Shown here piece by piece: positions 49,595 through 58,837 of a stretch of 64,000 nt of DNA (position 1 is the first letter of the stretch; every line of letters begins with the position of its first letter). Made by a program: the position numbers and the translations under genes. The DNA is taken from NCBI GenBank assembly GCA_019136515.1, contig JAGVUB010000018.1:1-64000 (forward strand). The letters are read 5' to 3'. The notes under the pieces were generated by a model. That model was not told where the DNA came from. It saw only the letters and a list, made by a program, of their open reading frames with translations, and searched no databases. Source of the stretch: Verrucomicrobiota bacterium (GTDB lineage Bacteria; Verrucomicrobiota; Verrucomicrobiia; Opitutales; Opitutaceae).

Positions 49595-52069
49595 ATGAAC
49601 TGGCTCGCTCGTTTCCTCCGACCGCCCTCTTCGGCGGTGCCTCCCGCCCGTCCCGGCGAAGGGGCGTCCGTCCTGCGTTTTCTGGAGACCAGCCGCCTCG
49701 TCGCCGGCGCCATCCTCGTTGCCACGGTGCTGGCCATCGTCGCTGTCAGCTACATCGGCGTCTCCCCCGTCGCGCTCCCCCTCCAGGAGAACCAGCTCGC
49801 GAGCGTGCGCATCGTCGCCGCCGATACTTTCACCTACGTCAGTCAGCTCCACACCCGCCAGGCCCGCAACGAGGCTGCGCTGCGGGTCCCGCCGGTCTTC
49901 CGCGTCGAACTAGCCCCCTTCGAGCAGTTCGCCACCCACCTGCGCGAGTTCGCCGCCGAACTCGACCGCTTCGAACAACAGCATCTCCCCGCCAACCCGG
50001 CCGCCCGCACCGAGGCCCTGCGCGAACACGCCGGCGCCCTCGACGTCCTCGTCGAGGCCTTCAACCTCCGCGGCCCCTACCACGTGGAGACCGAAGATAT
50101 CACCGCCCTCCTTCGGCTCGGTCCCGCCCGCGTGCGCGATCCCCTGCTGGAGGCGGGCTTGGCCACGCTGCGCAGCCTTTATCGCGAAGGCATCTACGAC
50201 CGCGACCAGGACCTCGTCGCCGCCGCCAACGGCGCCATGACCGCCTACCAGGTTCGCGACACCGACGGCGCCATCCGCCCCGCCCGGGTGCAGTCGCGCG
50301 AGGAGGCGCTCACCTTCCTGCGCGTCAGCCTCACCGGCGAAAGCCTCGGCCGCGACGCCGCCGCAGCACTCTTCCGCCTTCTCCGCAACGGCCTCACCGC
50401 CAATCTCGTCTTCGACTCCGCTGCCACCGGCCTGCAACGAGCCCGGGCCGCCGCCGCCCAGGACGACGTGGTCGTCACCGTACAAAAGGGGCAGGTGTTG
50501 GTCGACGCCGGCACGCGCATCACGCCGGACCAATACGAAATGCTCGCCGCCCATCGACGGTTCCTCCTCGATCAGGGCGGGGTCCAAGTCTCCGGCTATC
50601 TGCAACTCTTCGGCCGGATGCTCCTCGTGTTGGCCATGGTGCTGGCGGCCGTGCTCTACATCCGTCTCGAGGACCGCCCCTCCCTCACCAGCAACAGCCG
50701 CCTCGGACTGCTCGCCCTCGTCATCATCCTCAACCTCAGCCTGGTCCGCGTCGTGTTCGAGTTCGGCGAACTCGGCGTCTTCGTCCGCCATCCCGACCTC
50801 GCCGCCGTCCTGCCCTATCTTGCTCCGACCGCCCTCGCCCCGCTCATCGTCGCCGTCCTGCTCGGCACCGGACCGGCGATCATGACGGCGCTGGTCGTCT
50901 CGCTCTTCACCGGCGTGATCTGCGGCAACCGCCTCGACATCCTCGTGGTCGCCTTCTTCGCCTCGATGGTCGGCATCTTCGCCTGCCGGCGCGTACGCCA
51001 GCGCGGCCGCGTCATCCGGGCCGGGTTTCTCTCCGGTCTCTCCGTCGCGTGCTTCGCCCTTCTGCTGGGCGCCGCCGACAACATCGGCACCGACAACCGC
51101 GAGGCCGTGGTCATCGTGCTGCGCCAGATGGCGGTCGGTCTCGGTGTCGGCCTGTTCACCGGCATGGCGGTCGTCGGTCTGATTCCGCTGCTGGAGATGC
51201 TCTTCCGCCGCACCACCGACATCACCCTGCTCGAGCTGACCGACTACAACCACCCGCTGCTCAGCCGGCTCCAGCTCGAGGCGCCCGGCACCTACCACCA
51301 CAGCCTCATGGTCGCCAACCTCGCCGAGAACGCCGCCCAGGCCCTCGGCGCCAACCCGCTGGTCTGCCGCGTGTGCGCGCTCTTCCACGACATCGGGAAG
51401 ACCGCCCAGCCCGAGTACTTCACCGAGAACCAGCGCGATCGCGCCAACCCGCACGACGACTGCAGCCCCCACGCCTCCGCCGCCATCATCCGCTCCCACG
51501 TGCCGGAGGGCGTCGACCTCGCCCAGCGCCACCGGCTGCCGAAGCTCGTCGTCGACGCCATCCGCCAGCACCACGGCACCACCCTCATCCAGTATTTCTA
51601 CCAGCGCGCCCGCAAGGAGCAGCGCACTCCGCTGCCCGGCCAGCCCGAGCCCACCGCCCTCGTCGAGGTCCCGGAGGCGCCCTTCCGCTACGAGGGCCCG
51701 AAACCCCAGACCCGTGAGAACGCCATCCTCTTCCTCGCCGACTGCGTCGAGGCCGCCTCCCGCTCGCTCCGCACCGCCACCCACCAGAGCCTGGCCGAAC
51801 TCATCGACCGGCTGATCCAGGAGCGCATCGACGACGGCCAACTCGACGAGTGCCCGATCACGCTTGCCGAGATCGCGAGGATCAAGACCAACTTCGAGTT
51901 CACCCTGCTCAACATGCTCCACTCGCGCATCGCCTACCCCGCACCGGAGCCACCGGCCAACCGCAACGCCACGTCGCCGTCTTCCGTCGCCGTTCCGCCC
52001 GCTGCGCCCGCCCAACCCGATGCCGCCGCCCCCGCCGACCATGCCCGCGAAATCCAACCGCCCCGTTAA
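49595..52069 (+). CDS. 7TM-HD cyclic-di-AMP phosphodiesterase (PgpH/YqfF-like)
   Basis: 824 aa. A signal anchor and a large extracytoplasmic 7TMR-HDED region, then several TM segments, then a cytoplasmic HD domain with [23 protein letters not shown] (His-Asp near residue 597), [13 protein letters not shown] and [11 protein letters not shown]. PgpH/YqfF enzymes hydrolyse c-di-AMP. The location between phoH and ybeY matches the arrangement in Bacillus and many other bacteria. Its 3' end overlaps ybeY by 29 nt. Confidence 0.93.
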   Translation: MNWLARFLRPPSSAVPPARPGEGASVLRFLETSRLVAGAILVATVLAIVAVSYIGVSPVALPLQENQLASVRIVAADTFTYVSQLHTRQARNEAALRVPPVFRVELAPFEQFATHLREFAAELDRFEQQHLPANPAARTEALREHAGALDVLVEAFNLRGPYHVETEDITALLRLGPARVRDPLLEAGLATLRSLYREGIYDRDQDLVAAANGAMTAYQVRDTDGAIRPARVQSREEALTFLRVSLTGESLGRDAAAALFRLLRNGLTANLVFDSAATGLQRARAAAAQDDVVVTVQKGQVLVDAGTRITPDQYEMLAAHRRFLLDQGGVQVSGYLQLFGRMLLVLAMVLAAVLYIRLEDRPSLTSNSRLGLLALVIILNLSLVRVVFEFGELGVFVRHPDLAAVLPYLAPTALAPLIVAVLLGTGPAIMTALVVSLFTGVICGNRLDILVVAFFASMVGIFACRRVRQRGRVIRAGFLSGLSVACFALLLGAADNIGTDNREAVVIVLRQMAVGLGVGLFTGMAVVGLIPLLEMLFRRTTDITLLELTDYNHPLLSRLQLEAPGTYHHSLMVANLAENAAQALGANPLVCRVCALFHDIGKTAQPEYFTENQRDRANPHDDCSPHASAAIIRSHVPEGVDLAQRHRLPKLVVDAIRQHHGTTLIQYFYQRARKEQRTPLPGQPEPTALVEVPEAPFRYEGPKPQTRENAILFLADCVEAASRSLRTATHQSLAELIDRLIQERIDDGQLDECPITLAEIARIKTNFEFTLLNMLHSRIAYPAPEPPANRNATSPSSVAVPPAAPAQPDAAAPADHAREIQPPR

Positions 52070-52544
52070 AATCTACTGCGGCCACGCCCAACTGCGCTTC
52101 ACCCGTCCCGCCGTCGTCGCCGCCATCCACGCGCTCGACGCGGCCGCCGCGCCCGCCACCGACTGCAACCGCGGCACCTGGCATCTCCCCGCCGGCGAGA
52201 TGTCCGTCGCCTTCCTCACCGATGCCGCCCTCGCGCGCCTGCACGGCGACTTCATGGACGATCCCACGACGACCGACGTGATCACGTTCCCGGCCGCCGC
52301 GGCCGGCCACGACCAGGCCGGCGAAGTCTGCATCTCCGTCGACACCGCCCGCGCCTACGCGGCCAAACACGACCGCCAGTTCGCCGAGGAACTCACGCTG
52401 TACCTGATCCACGGGTACCTCCACCTCTGCGGCTACGACGACCGCACCCCGGTCACGCGCCGTCAGATGCGCGGAGCCGAGCGCCAGGCCATCGCCGCCC
52501 TGCGCGCCGCCCGGAAGATGCCCGCGTTCGCGCTCGGTCGCTGA
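52041..52544 (+). CDS. ybeY: Endoribonuclease YbeY (third metal ligand Asp instead of His)
   Basis: 167 aa. YbeY trims 16S rRNA ends and aids ribosome quality control. The motif reads LIHGYLHLCGYDD where the family usually has HGxLHLxGYDH: the last residue (codon GAC, 52440-52442) is Asp, one base change from His. The rest of the fold (MSVAFLTDAALARLHGDFM, TTDVITFPA) is intact. It is preceded by phoH and pgpH, as usual. Asp can ligate zinc, so activity may be kept. Confidence 0.9.
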   Translation: MPAKSNRPVKIYCGHAQLRFTRPAVVAAIHALDAAAAPATDCNRGTWHLPAGEMSVAFLTDAALARLHGDFMDDPTTTDVITFPAAAAGHDQAGEVCISVDTARAYAAKHDRQFAEELTLYLIHGYLHLCGYDDRTPVTRRQMRGAERQAIAALRAARKMPAFALGR

Positions 52545-52591
52545 GCGGGCGCCGCCCTCTCCGCACCGCCCGCCGCCGTCGCCCGGACGCC

Positions 52592-53206
52592 CTACTCCAC
52601 CACGAGTTCGGCGTGGCCGCGCAGATACCGTCGCAGGCTCTCCAGCAGCCGCGCGACTGAATCCGCCTCGATCCCGTCGAGCGCGGCCAGCGGCTCGTTG
52701 AGCACACGGCGCGCGTTCTCCCGGTCGCTGCCGCGCAGCCCCGCCGCCCAGTCCTCCTTCACCGGGTAGCCCTCGTCGCGCGCGAACGTATACAGGGCCT
52801 TCAGCGCCACCGCATCTGCCCGCCGACCGTCGTTCCACGCCTGCAACGCCGTGCCGAGCAGGGTCAACACCGCCGCGCGACTCTCCTCGTGCACCGGGTT
52901 GCGGACCAGCAGGTTCGCGAAGGCCGAGGCCTCCGTCAGCGCCGCGAAACTCAGGCCGATCCCCGCAAACCGCCGCACCACCCGCACCTCGCCGAAAAAC
53001 CACGTGCGCCCCTGGTTGGTGCTCGTCAGCGTCGCCGCGATCTCGTCAAACAGGTCGAGCGCCACCGCCGGTTGCCGCGACGCCAGCCGCTGGAAGCAGA
53101 GCATCTGCCCGCCGTCGGAGCTGAGCAGCAGCACCTGCTGGAACCGATCCTGCGCCGGCGGCTTCTGCAGCACGAAGCCCGTGGTCTGGAGGCTCTGGCC
53201 CGCCAT
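52592..53206 (-). CDS. Divergent RecO-like OB-fold protein
   Basis: 204 aa. The N-terminal part (GFVLQKPPAQDRFQQVLLLS) and middle (TWFFGEVRVVRRFAGIGLSF, FANLLVRNPVHEESRAAVLTLL) resemble RecO, which promotes RecA loading with RecR. A zinc-finger as in some RecO is absent. The neighbourhood (phoH-pgpH-ybeY, where recO often follows) supports this, but it is on the opposite strand and strongly diverged. ATG 53206; 10 nt from the DUF502 stop. Confidence 0.5.
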   Translation of the reverse strand: MAGQSLQTTGFVLQKPPAQDRFQQVLLLSSDGGQMLCFQRLASRQPAVALDLFDEIAATLTSTNQGRTWFFGEVRVVRRFAGIGLSFAALTEASAFANLLVRNPVHEESRAAVLTLLGTALQAWNDGRRADAVALKALYTFARDEGYPVKEDWAAGLRGSDRENARRVLNEPLAALDGIEADSVARLLESLRRYLRGHAELVVE

Positions 53207-53216
53207 CTCGTGTCCG

Positions 53217-53903
53217 CTATTTCACGACCGCGCCGGGCGCGGTCGGCTGGCGCACCTCGACCGGCGCGCCGGCCTCCCCGGGCAGCACGGCGCCGCCCGA
53301 GATGATGAACTTCATTCCCTCGCGCACGCTCATCGCCAACACCCGCGCGTCGTCCCGCGGCACCAACAGTAGGAAGCCCGAGGTCGGATTCGGCGTCGTC
53401 GGCACGAACACCGAAACGAGATCCCGCCCCGTGCGCTCGCTGGCTTCGCCGCCGGAGTTGTTGGTGAGAAAGCCGATGGCGTAGCTGCCGGCGCGGGGAA
53501 ACTCGATCAGGACCACCTTCGAGAACGCCGCGCGATTCTCCGCGCCGAACGTCTGCACGATCTGCTTCACCGCGTTGTAGAACGCGCCGATGCCCGGGAT
53601 GCCTTCGATGAACCGCTCGGCATACTCGCCGAAAAACCGCCCCAGCACCCAACGGGAGACAAAGCCGAGCACCGTGGTGAAGCCGATCACCACGATCGTC
53701 GACAGGAGGTCCCACACCAGCGCCAGCCGCGGGTTGCCCAGCCACTCCGACGGCACCCAGAAGAAAAAATAGTTCCGGAACGTCCCACCGACCTGCGACA
53801 CCAGCCAGACGAATACAATCAACGTCACCGCGAGTGGCGCGAGCAGCATCAGCCCGGTGAAAAACGCAGTGCGAAGCTTGGCGAGAGCAGTCTTGTCAGA
53901 CAT
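53217..53903 (-). CDS. DUF502-family membrane protein
   Basis: 228 aa with two N-terminal TM helices (TGLMLLAPLAVTLIVFVWLV; LVWDLLSTIVVIGFTTVLGF) and a conserved cytoplasmic region typical of DUF502: GIPGIGAFYNAVKQIV, SKVVLIEFPRAGSYAIGF, VFVPTTPNPTSGFLLLVPRDD. Function in bacteria unknown. ATG 53903 is chosen since the upstream extension is low-complexity. Its stop is 10 nt before the RecO-like gene, so the two form a pair. Confidence 0.85.
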   Translation of the reverse strand: MSDKTALAKLRTAFFTGLMLLAPLAVTLIVFVWLVSQVGGTFRNYFFFWVPSEWLGNPRLALVWDLLSTIVVIGFTTVLGFVSRWVLGRFFGEYAERFIEGIPGIGAFYNAVKQIVQTFGAENRAAFSKVVLIEFPRAGSYAIGFLTNNSGGEASERTGRDLVSVFVPTTPNPTSGFLLLVPRDDARVLAMSVREGMKFIISGGAVLPGEAGAPVEVRQPTAPGAVVK

Positions 53904-54077
53904 CGCGCGAGAGCTTGCGACGCGCCCACACCCCGGCAAGGGGAGAACACGACCGGCACTTCTCTTCCCGCCAACCCGTGGCGCCGCGCCTTTTCGGCCG
54001 TCGGCACCGCTCGACCGGGCTAGCACTCCGCTTCTTCTTCCTTCCGCGCCCGCCGCTTTCCCGCCTTCATCAGCCCC

Positions 54078-56915
54078 ATGCACTTCGATCTCGCCACTCG
54101 CATCGTCACGCTCGGCGTGGGCGAACTGGCGGGCTTCGCCCTCGGCCCGCGCGAGTCCGGTGGCGGAGGCGGCGGCTTGTGGCGCGCCCAACTCGGCCAG
54201 CATTGGCACAGCGAACTGCGCCTCCGCGCCGCCGAGGAGCCCGGCGCGCGCTTCGAGGTGCCGATCGCCGGCGACTACCCCCACCGCGGCTGGACGTTCC
54301 GCCTCGCCGGCCGCATCGACCAGTATCTCCCCTCGCCGGCCGGCGGCGTGCGTCTCCGTGAGCTGAAGACAGTCTCCCGGCCGCTTCCCGCGCCCGAAGT
54401 CGAGCTCCAGGCCGAGTACCCCGGCTACTTCGTTCAGCTCGCCGCCTACCTGGTCCTCCACGCCCTCGCGCCGGGCGCCGAACCCGCCCGCGGCGAGCTC
54501 GTCTTCATCGAGGCCGGCTCCGGGCTCGTGCAGACCGTCGCCGCGCCCCCGGCCAGCGCCGCCATCCTCCACGGTCAGCTCGACGCACTCGTCGCTTTCC
54601 TCGACGCCCGCCGCCGCGCCGCCGAACGTCGCCGCGCCCTCCCCGTCCGCCCCGCCTTCGCCCGGTTCCGCCCCGGCCAGGAACACGTCCAACGCGATCT
54701 GCGCACCGCGCTGGGGATCGACTCACCTCCCGGTGTGGCACCGCTCGCGCGAGCACCGAATCCCGAGGTAGGACGAACCGTCCCCGGTGAGCCGCAGCCG
54801 TCCGCCCCATCCGCCCAGTGTTCACCTTCCACCGGCAACGTCCTCTGCTTCGAGGCGCCCACCGGTTTCGGCAAGACTGGCTGCCTGCTCGAGTTCGCCC
54901 TCACCGCGCTGAAGGAGGGCGTCTACGACCGGCTCGTCTACCTCACCGGCAAATCCACCGGCCAGCTCCAGGTCGTGCGCCAACTCGAGTCGATGCTCGC
55001 ACCCGAGCCGCCGGTTGCCGGTGGCCAGTTTCCCGTGACCGGCGACAGTCCACTGTCCACCGTCCACAGTCCACCGGCGACAGTCCACCGCCCACCGCCC
55101 ACCGTCCACCGCCTCCCCGTCTGGCAGGTGCGCTCCAAGGCCGAGCACTGCGTCAACACCGTCTACCACTGCCTGGCCGACGCGTGTCCGTTCATCGCCG
55201 ACGCCGCCGAGCGATGGCCCGGCTCCGGCCTCGCCCGATTCTACCTGCTCGACGGCGAGGCCCGCGACCTCGAGTCGCTCCGCTCCGCCGGCCGCGCCGC
55301 GCGGATCTGCCCCTACGAGATCACCCGCGCCGCGCTCCCCTTCAACGATGTGTGGGTCGGCGACTACAACTACGTCTTCGCGCCCGCCAACCGCGGTCTG
55401 TTCTTCGAGCAGCCCGGCTTCGATCCCGCCGCCACGCTCCTCATCGTCGACGAGGCGCACAATCTGCCCGCCCGCGTGGCCGACGCCTATTCGCACGCAC
55501 TCCGCGCCGCCGACGCCTGGACCACCTACGACGCGCTCCGCGCCGCGCGCGCCCCGGCCAGTTTCATCCTCGCCTGGGAGTCCTGGGCCCGCGAACTCGA
55601 CGATCTCCGCCCCTGCGACGCGCTCGACGGCGCCACCGAGATCGGCCTGCGCGCCGCCGCCGGGCGCCTCGCCGAACTCGTACCGGCCACCGCGCTCGAC
55701 TTCGTCGCCCTCGGCCCTCGCGTCTCCGAACTTCTGTGGCAGCTGCCCCAGCTCGACGAGTTTCTCGACGCCGCCGAGCTGCCGAAGCTCCTCTGGTCGC
55801 CCGCCCGCGGCGAGCTCCGCGTCACCTGCCTCGACGCCGCCAACGCGATCGCCGCCACGCTGCGCGAGTTCCGCCACGTCGTTCTCACCTCGGCCACCCT
55901 CAACCCGCCCGACGCCTTCGCCACCGCCTGCGGGCTCGATCGCCCCAGCGCGCCGCCCACGCCCGCTGCGCCAGAACCGCCACCCGTGGATCTCGGATCC
56001 ACACTCGGCAAGCTGCCCCGCGCCGCGAAAAAGACGCTGCGCGGCCTCACCACCGGCTCGGCGCTCCTCCGCGTGGTGGAGGAGCAGGTCGCCCCACCGC
56101 TGCCGTTCCTCCGCGCCGACACCCCCTGGCGCCGCGGTGCGTATCGCGTCGCCATCGACACCCGCGTCGACACCCGCTGGGAGCGCCGCACCCACCACTT
56201 CGAGGCCACCGCCGCCACTGTCGCGCAGCTCTGCGCCGCCGCGGCCTTGGCGTCGCCGCCGGAGAGCGCCGTTTCATCGACGGAGACTCCTTCCCGCGAC
56301 GGCGACGAAGCGCCGCCTTCCAGCGATTCTGGAGATCCGGCATCCGTCCTCTGTCCACCGGCCACCGTCCACCGGTCACCGGTCGCGGTCTTCTTCCCCA
56401 GCTACGCCTACGCCGAAGCGGTCGCGCAGACCTGCGCCGCCTCGCATCCCGCGCTGCGCATCGCGCAGCAGCCCCGCGGCCTCGATCTCGCCGCCCAGGC
56501 GGCGTTCATCGAGACCGCTCTTGCGCAGCACGACGCGCTCTTCCTCGTGCTCGGCACCGGCTACACCGAGGGCATCGACCTGCTCGGCGGACGCGTGACG
56601 CATGCCATGGTCGTCGGCCCCGCACTACCCGAGGTCAACGCCGTGCAGCGCGCCAAGCTCGCCCACTCTCCGGCCAAGTCCCGCGATGGCGCCTTCCGTC
56701 TCGTCTACCAGGTGCCCGGCATGCAAAAGGTGAACCAGGCGCTCGGGCGGCTCGTCCGCGCCCCCGGGCATCGCGCCACCGTGCTCCTGCATTGTTGCCG
56801 CTTCGCCGAGCGAAGCTACCGCGACCTGCTCGACTCCGAGCTGCAGGCGGCGGTCGTGCTCGACTCCGACGAGCTTCTCACCGCTTGGCTCTCCGGCCAC
56901 GAGATCACCAACTGA
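54078..56915 (+). CDS. PD-(D/E)XK nuclease-XPD/DinG-like helicase fusion
   Basis: 945 aa. Residues 1-200 form a RecB/Cas4-like nuclease: GRIDQYL (Asp81), LRELKTV (Glu95, Lys97) and Gln/Tyr near 120-124. A superfamily 2 helicase core follows: Walker A EAPTGFGKTG near 257-266, an Fe-S-type Cys set (HCVNTVYHC, ADACPF, then RICPYE), DEAH box LIVDEAHNLP and motif VI QALGRLVRAPGH. Two blocks of 7-bp tandem repeat lie inside the coding region (residues about 312-346 and 756-769), in frame. It could act in DNA repair or antiphage defence; no partner genes are adjacent. Confidence 0.85.
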   Translation: MHFDLATRIVTLGVGELAGFALGPRESGGGGGGLWRAQLGQHWHSELRLRAAEEPGARFEVPIAGDYPHRGWTFRLAGRIDQYLPSPAGGVRLRELKTVSRPLPAPEVELQAEYPGYFVQLAAYLVLHALAPGAEPARGELVFIEAGSGLVQTVAAPPASAAILHGQLDALVAFLDARRRAAERRRALPVRPAFARFRPGQEHVQRDLRTALGIDSPPGVAPLARAPNPEVGRTVPGEPQPSAPSAQCSPSTGNVLCFEAPTGFGKTGCLLEFALTALKEGVYDRLVYLTGKSTGQLQVVRQLESMLAPEPPVAGGQFPVTGDSPLSTVHSPPATVHRPPPTVHRLPVWQVRSKAEHCVNTVYHCLADACPFIADAAERWPGSGLARFYLLDGEARDLESLRSAGRAARICPYEITRAALPFNDVWVGDYNYVFAPANRGLFFEQPGFDPAATLLIVDEAHNLPARVADAYSHALRAADAWTTYDALRAARAPASFILAWESWARELDDLRPCDALDGATEIGLRAAAGRLAELVPATALDFVALGPRVSELLWQLPQLDEFLDAAELPKLLWSPARGELRVTCLDAANAIAATLREFRHVVLTSATLNPPDAFATACGLDRPSAPPTPAAPEPPPVDLGSTLGKLPRAAKKTLRGLTTGSALLRVVEEQVAPPLPFLRADTPWRRGAYRVAIDTRVDTRWERRTHHFEATAATVAQLCAAAALASPPESAVSSTETPSRDGDEAPPSSDSGDPASVLCPPATVHRSPVAVFFPSYAYAEAVAQTCAASHPALRIAQQPRGLDLAAQAAFIETALAQHDALFLVLGTGYTEGIDLLGGRVTHAMVVGPALPEVNAVQRAKLAHSPAKSRDGAFRLVYQVPGMQKVNQALGRLVRAPGHRATVLLHCCRFAERSYRDLLDSELQAAVVLDSDELLTAWLSGHEITN
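55011..55115. repeat. In-gene heptamer array, 15 units (35 codons)
   Basis: Fifteen in-phase 7-mers (CCGGTTG to CCGCCTC, with CAGTCCA, CCGTCCA and CCGCCCA repeated) occupy 105 nt, exactly 35 codons, between the helicase Walker A region and the Cys motif. Because 15 x 7 is a multiple of three, the frame is kept. The product is Pro/Ser/Thr/Val/His-rich. Confidence 0.9.
56344..56385. repeat. In-gene heptamer array, 6 units (14 codons)
   Basis: Six in-phase 7-mers (CCGTCCT, CTGTCCA, CCGGCCA, CCGTCCA, CCGGTCA, CCGGTCG), 42 nt, again a multiple of three, ahead of the second helicase lobe strand AVFFPSYAY. Same CCACYG family and orientation as the array at 55.0 kb. Confidence 0.85.
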
Positions 56916-57107
56916 CGGCGCGATCGGGGCCCATTCGGTCGCAACCGCCTCAGGCTCGGCATGGCGCCAAGAACAGGTGCCGAGCCAAATAACTAGACGG
57001 CCGTCGACTTATTTGGCGGAACGCTCGCGCAAGCACGCGGGTTGTCCCGTCGCATCGCGGCTGTGGGCCCTCTCGCCCGCGGATTGGCGGCAAAGGCAAG
57101 GCGCCGC

Positions 57108-57851
57108 TCAGGAGCCCGACTTCCCCTGCTCCGGCCGCACCAAGACAACTTCCCGATTCTCAACCTTGACCTCGGCCAGCTTCGCCCAAGCCGCCTCGAG
57201 TTCCGCCGGGAACTCGAAGGTATCGATCACCTGCGCGAGAATCAGCGGTTTGAGCATGAGCAGCTTGTGTACGGGAAGGCTGCCGACAAAGAGCACCGAT
57301 GGCTTGTAGAAGACCGGATCGTCGCCGCGCCGCGGTTTCTCGAACGTGCCAGCACTCTGGACCACAATCTGAAAGGCGTTGCCGAAGACATTGATGTAGT
57401 AGATGACCCCGATCCGCAGGGTGTCGCTGGTGACCCGAAAGTTCGGTGTGCCCGTCTCGATCGAGAACAGCGGGCCGTCCGCGGCTTTCTTCGGAGTGGC
57501 TTCGCCGGCCTTGGCCTTCGGTTTGGTTGCCGCCTTCGTCTCCACCGGGAGGCGCGGATAGATTTCTTCGATCCACGTGTTCAGCTCGTCCTCATTCACC
57601 CGGATCGTGTGTCCTTGGACCAACGAGTCTCGTTTGAAGCGCCAGCGCTGGCCGGCGGTGTACTCCTTGCGGCCCTCGAAATAGTAGACCTTCGCGGGGT
57701 CCAGTTCCTTGTCCTTCGGCGCCTCCTTCAGCACCTCGACCGGTTTGAGGACGAGAATGGTCGCGGCCACGACCGCGCCCAGCAGCACCGAGAGGATCGA
57801 ACCAAGGATGATCTCAACCAGACTGGGGGCACGAAGATTGGTGGCGCACAT
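57108..57851 (-). CDS. Hypothetical membrane-anchored protein
   Basis: 247 aa. A TM helix near the N-terminus (IILGSILSVLLGAVVAATIL) leads to a periplasmic or cytoplasmic beta-rich domain with VYYFEGRKEYTAGQRWRFKR, a Lys/Ala linker (KAATKPKAKAGEATPKKA) and a C-terminal part (LLMLKPLILAQVIDTFEFPA). ATG 57851 was used; ATG 57881 is an alternative. Not recognised. It is preceded by a different minus-strand gene 117 nt upstream. Confidence 0.65.
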   Translation of the reverse strand: MCATNLRAPSLVEIILGSILSVLLGAVVAATILVLKPVEVLKEAPKDKELDPAKVYYFEGRKEYTAGQRWRFKRDSLVQGHTIRVNEDELNTWIEEIYPRLPVETKAATKPKAKAGEATPKKAADGPLFSIETGTPNFRVTSDTLRIGVIYYINVFGNAFQIVVQSAGTFEKPRRGDDPVFYKPSVLFVGSLPVHKLLMLKPLILAQVIDTFEFPAELEAAWAKLAEVKVENREVVLVRPEQGKSGS

Positions 57852-57968
57852 GGGAAAGCAGATGACGGGAAACGCGGGCATCATGGCGCCCGCACTTCAC
57901 CTGTCGAAACGGAAAACGTCGTTTTTCTGTGAACAACTACACCGGCCGCGCCGGGCGCTCGTCGCACA

Positions 57969-58730
57969 TCATTTCTGGTCGCCCTCCTGCTCCGGAGTCT
58001 CCGTCTCGCGATCTTCCCATGGCCGTTCGCGTTTCTGGCGCTCCCGCGCCCGGTTTGCCTGTTCGCGTTCCCACTGTTCGCGGTGGGCCTCCTCCCGAAG
58101 GCGCTCACGCTCCAGTTCGATGCGGCGCCGCTCCTCCTCCACGCGGCGCCGCTGCCGCGCAACCTCGTCCAGATTCGTGCGCTGTTCCTCCTCGCGCCAA
58201 CGCCGTTCCTCCTCACGCATCCGGAACTCATCGGCATTCCGGCGCCGCTCTTCCACGCGCCGTCGGTGCTGATCCTCGCGCTGCCGCCACTCCTGCTGGC
58301 GCCGATCCCACTCGGAACGGTCGCGGTTCCACGAGTCCTCCGCTTCCCGCCAACGCGCCTGCCGCTCGGCGTAGTCGGCCCGGGCCCGCTCGGGATGGTA
58401 CCGATACTCCGGATGCTGCATGATCGACCAGCTGTCGCGCTCCCGCTCGATGCTCCGCCAGCGTTGCTCCCGCTGCCGCCATTCGTCCTGCGCGCGCTCC
58501 CACTCCTGGCGCTCCCGCTCCCATTGCTCGTCCTCCCGGGCCCATTGCTCGTCCTCTCGGGCCCACCGCAAGGACTCGTCTTCCCGCCGCTCGGACCGTG
58601 TCTGGTCGACCACCCGTTCGCGTATCCGCCGAGCATCGTCACCCGCCGTCGTTTCACGTTCCGCAACGGCCGGCGCCGCCAGCCCGATCGAGACCACCGC
58701 CGCGCTCACCCAGAGAGTTCGAAAGCACAT
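57969..58730 (-). CDS. Secreted Trp-heptad coiled-coil protein
   Basis: 253 aa with a clear signal peptide (MCFRTLWVSAAVVSIGLAA, cut near AVAE). The mature protein is one long charged helix, very rich in Arg, Glu and Gln. Trp recurs every seven residues in two blocks (WAREDEQWAREDEQWERERQ; then WREAEDSWNRDRSEWDRRQ). No enzymatic motif. Probably forms a periplasmic coiled coil or filament. Highly charged repeats make homology calls unsafe. Confidence 0.75.
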   Translation of the reverse strand: MCFRTLWVSAAVVSIGLAAPAVAERETTAGDDARRIRERVVDQTRSERREDESLRWAREDEQWAREDEQWERERQEWERAQDEWRQREQRWRSIERERDSWSIMQHPEYRYHPERARADYAERQARWREAEDSWNRDRSEWDRRQQEWRQREDQHRRRVEERRRNADEFRMREEERRWREEEQRTNLDEVARQRRRVEEERRRIELERERLREEAHREQWEREQANRARERQKRERPWEDRETETPEQEGDQK

Positions 58731-58837
58731 GGCGTGCAGACTCCAGCACGCCTGACCGACCGGCTCAAGCGACATCCCACCCCGGGCCGCCAACCCCACG
58801 ATCAAGAAACGCGCCGCTGAACCGAATAATCAGCGCA

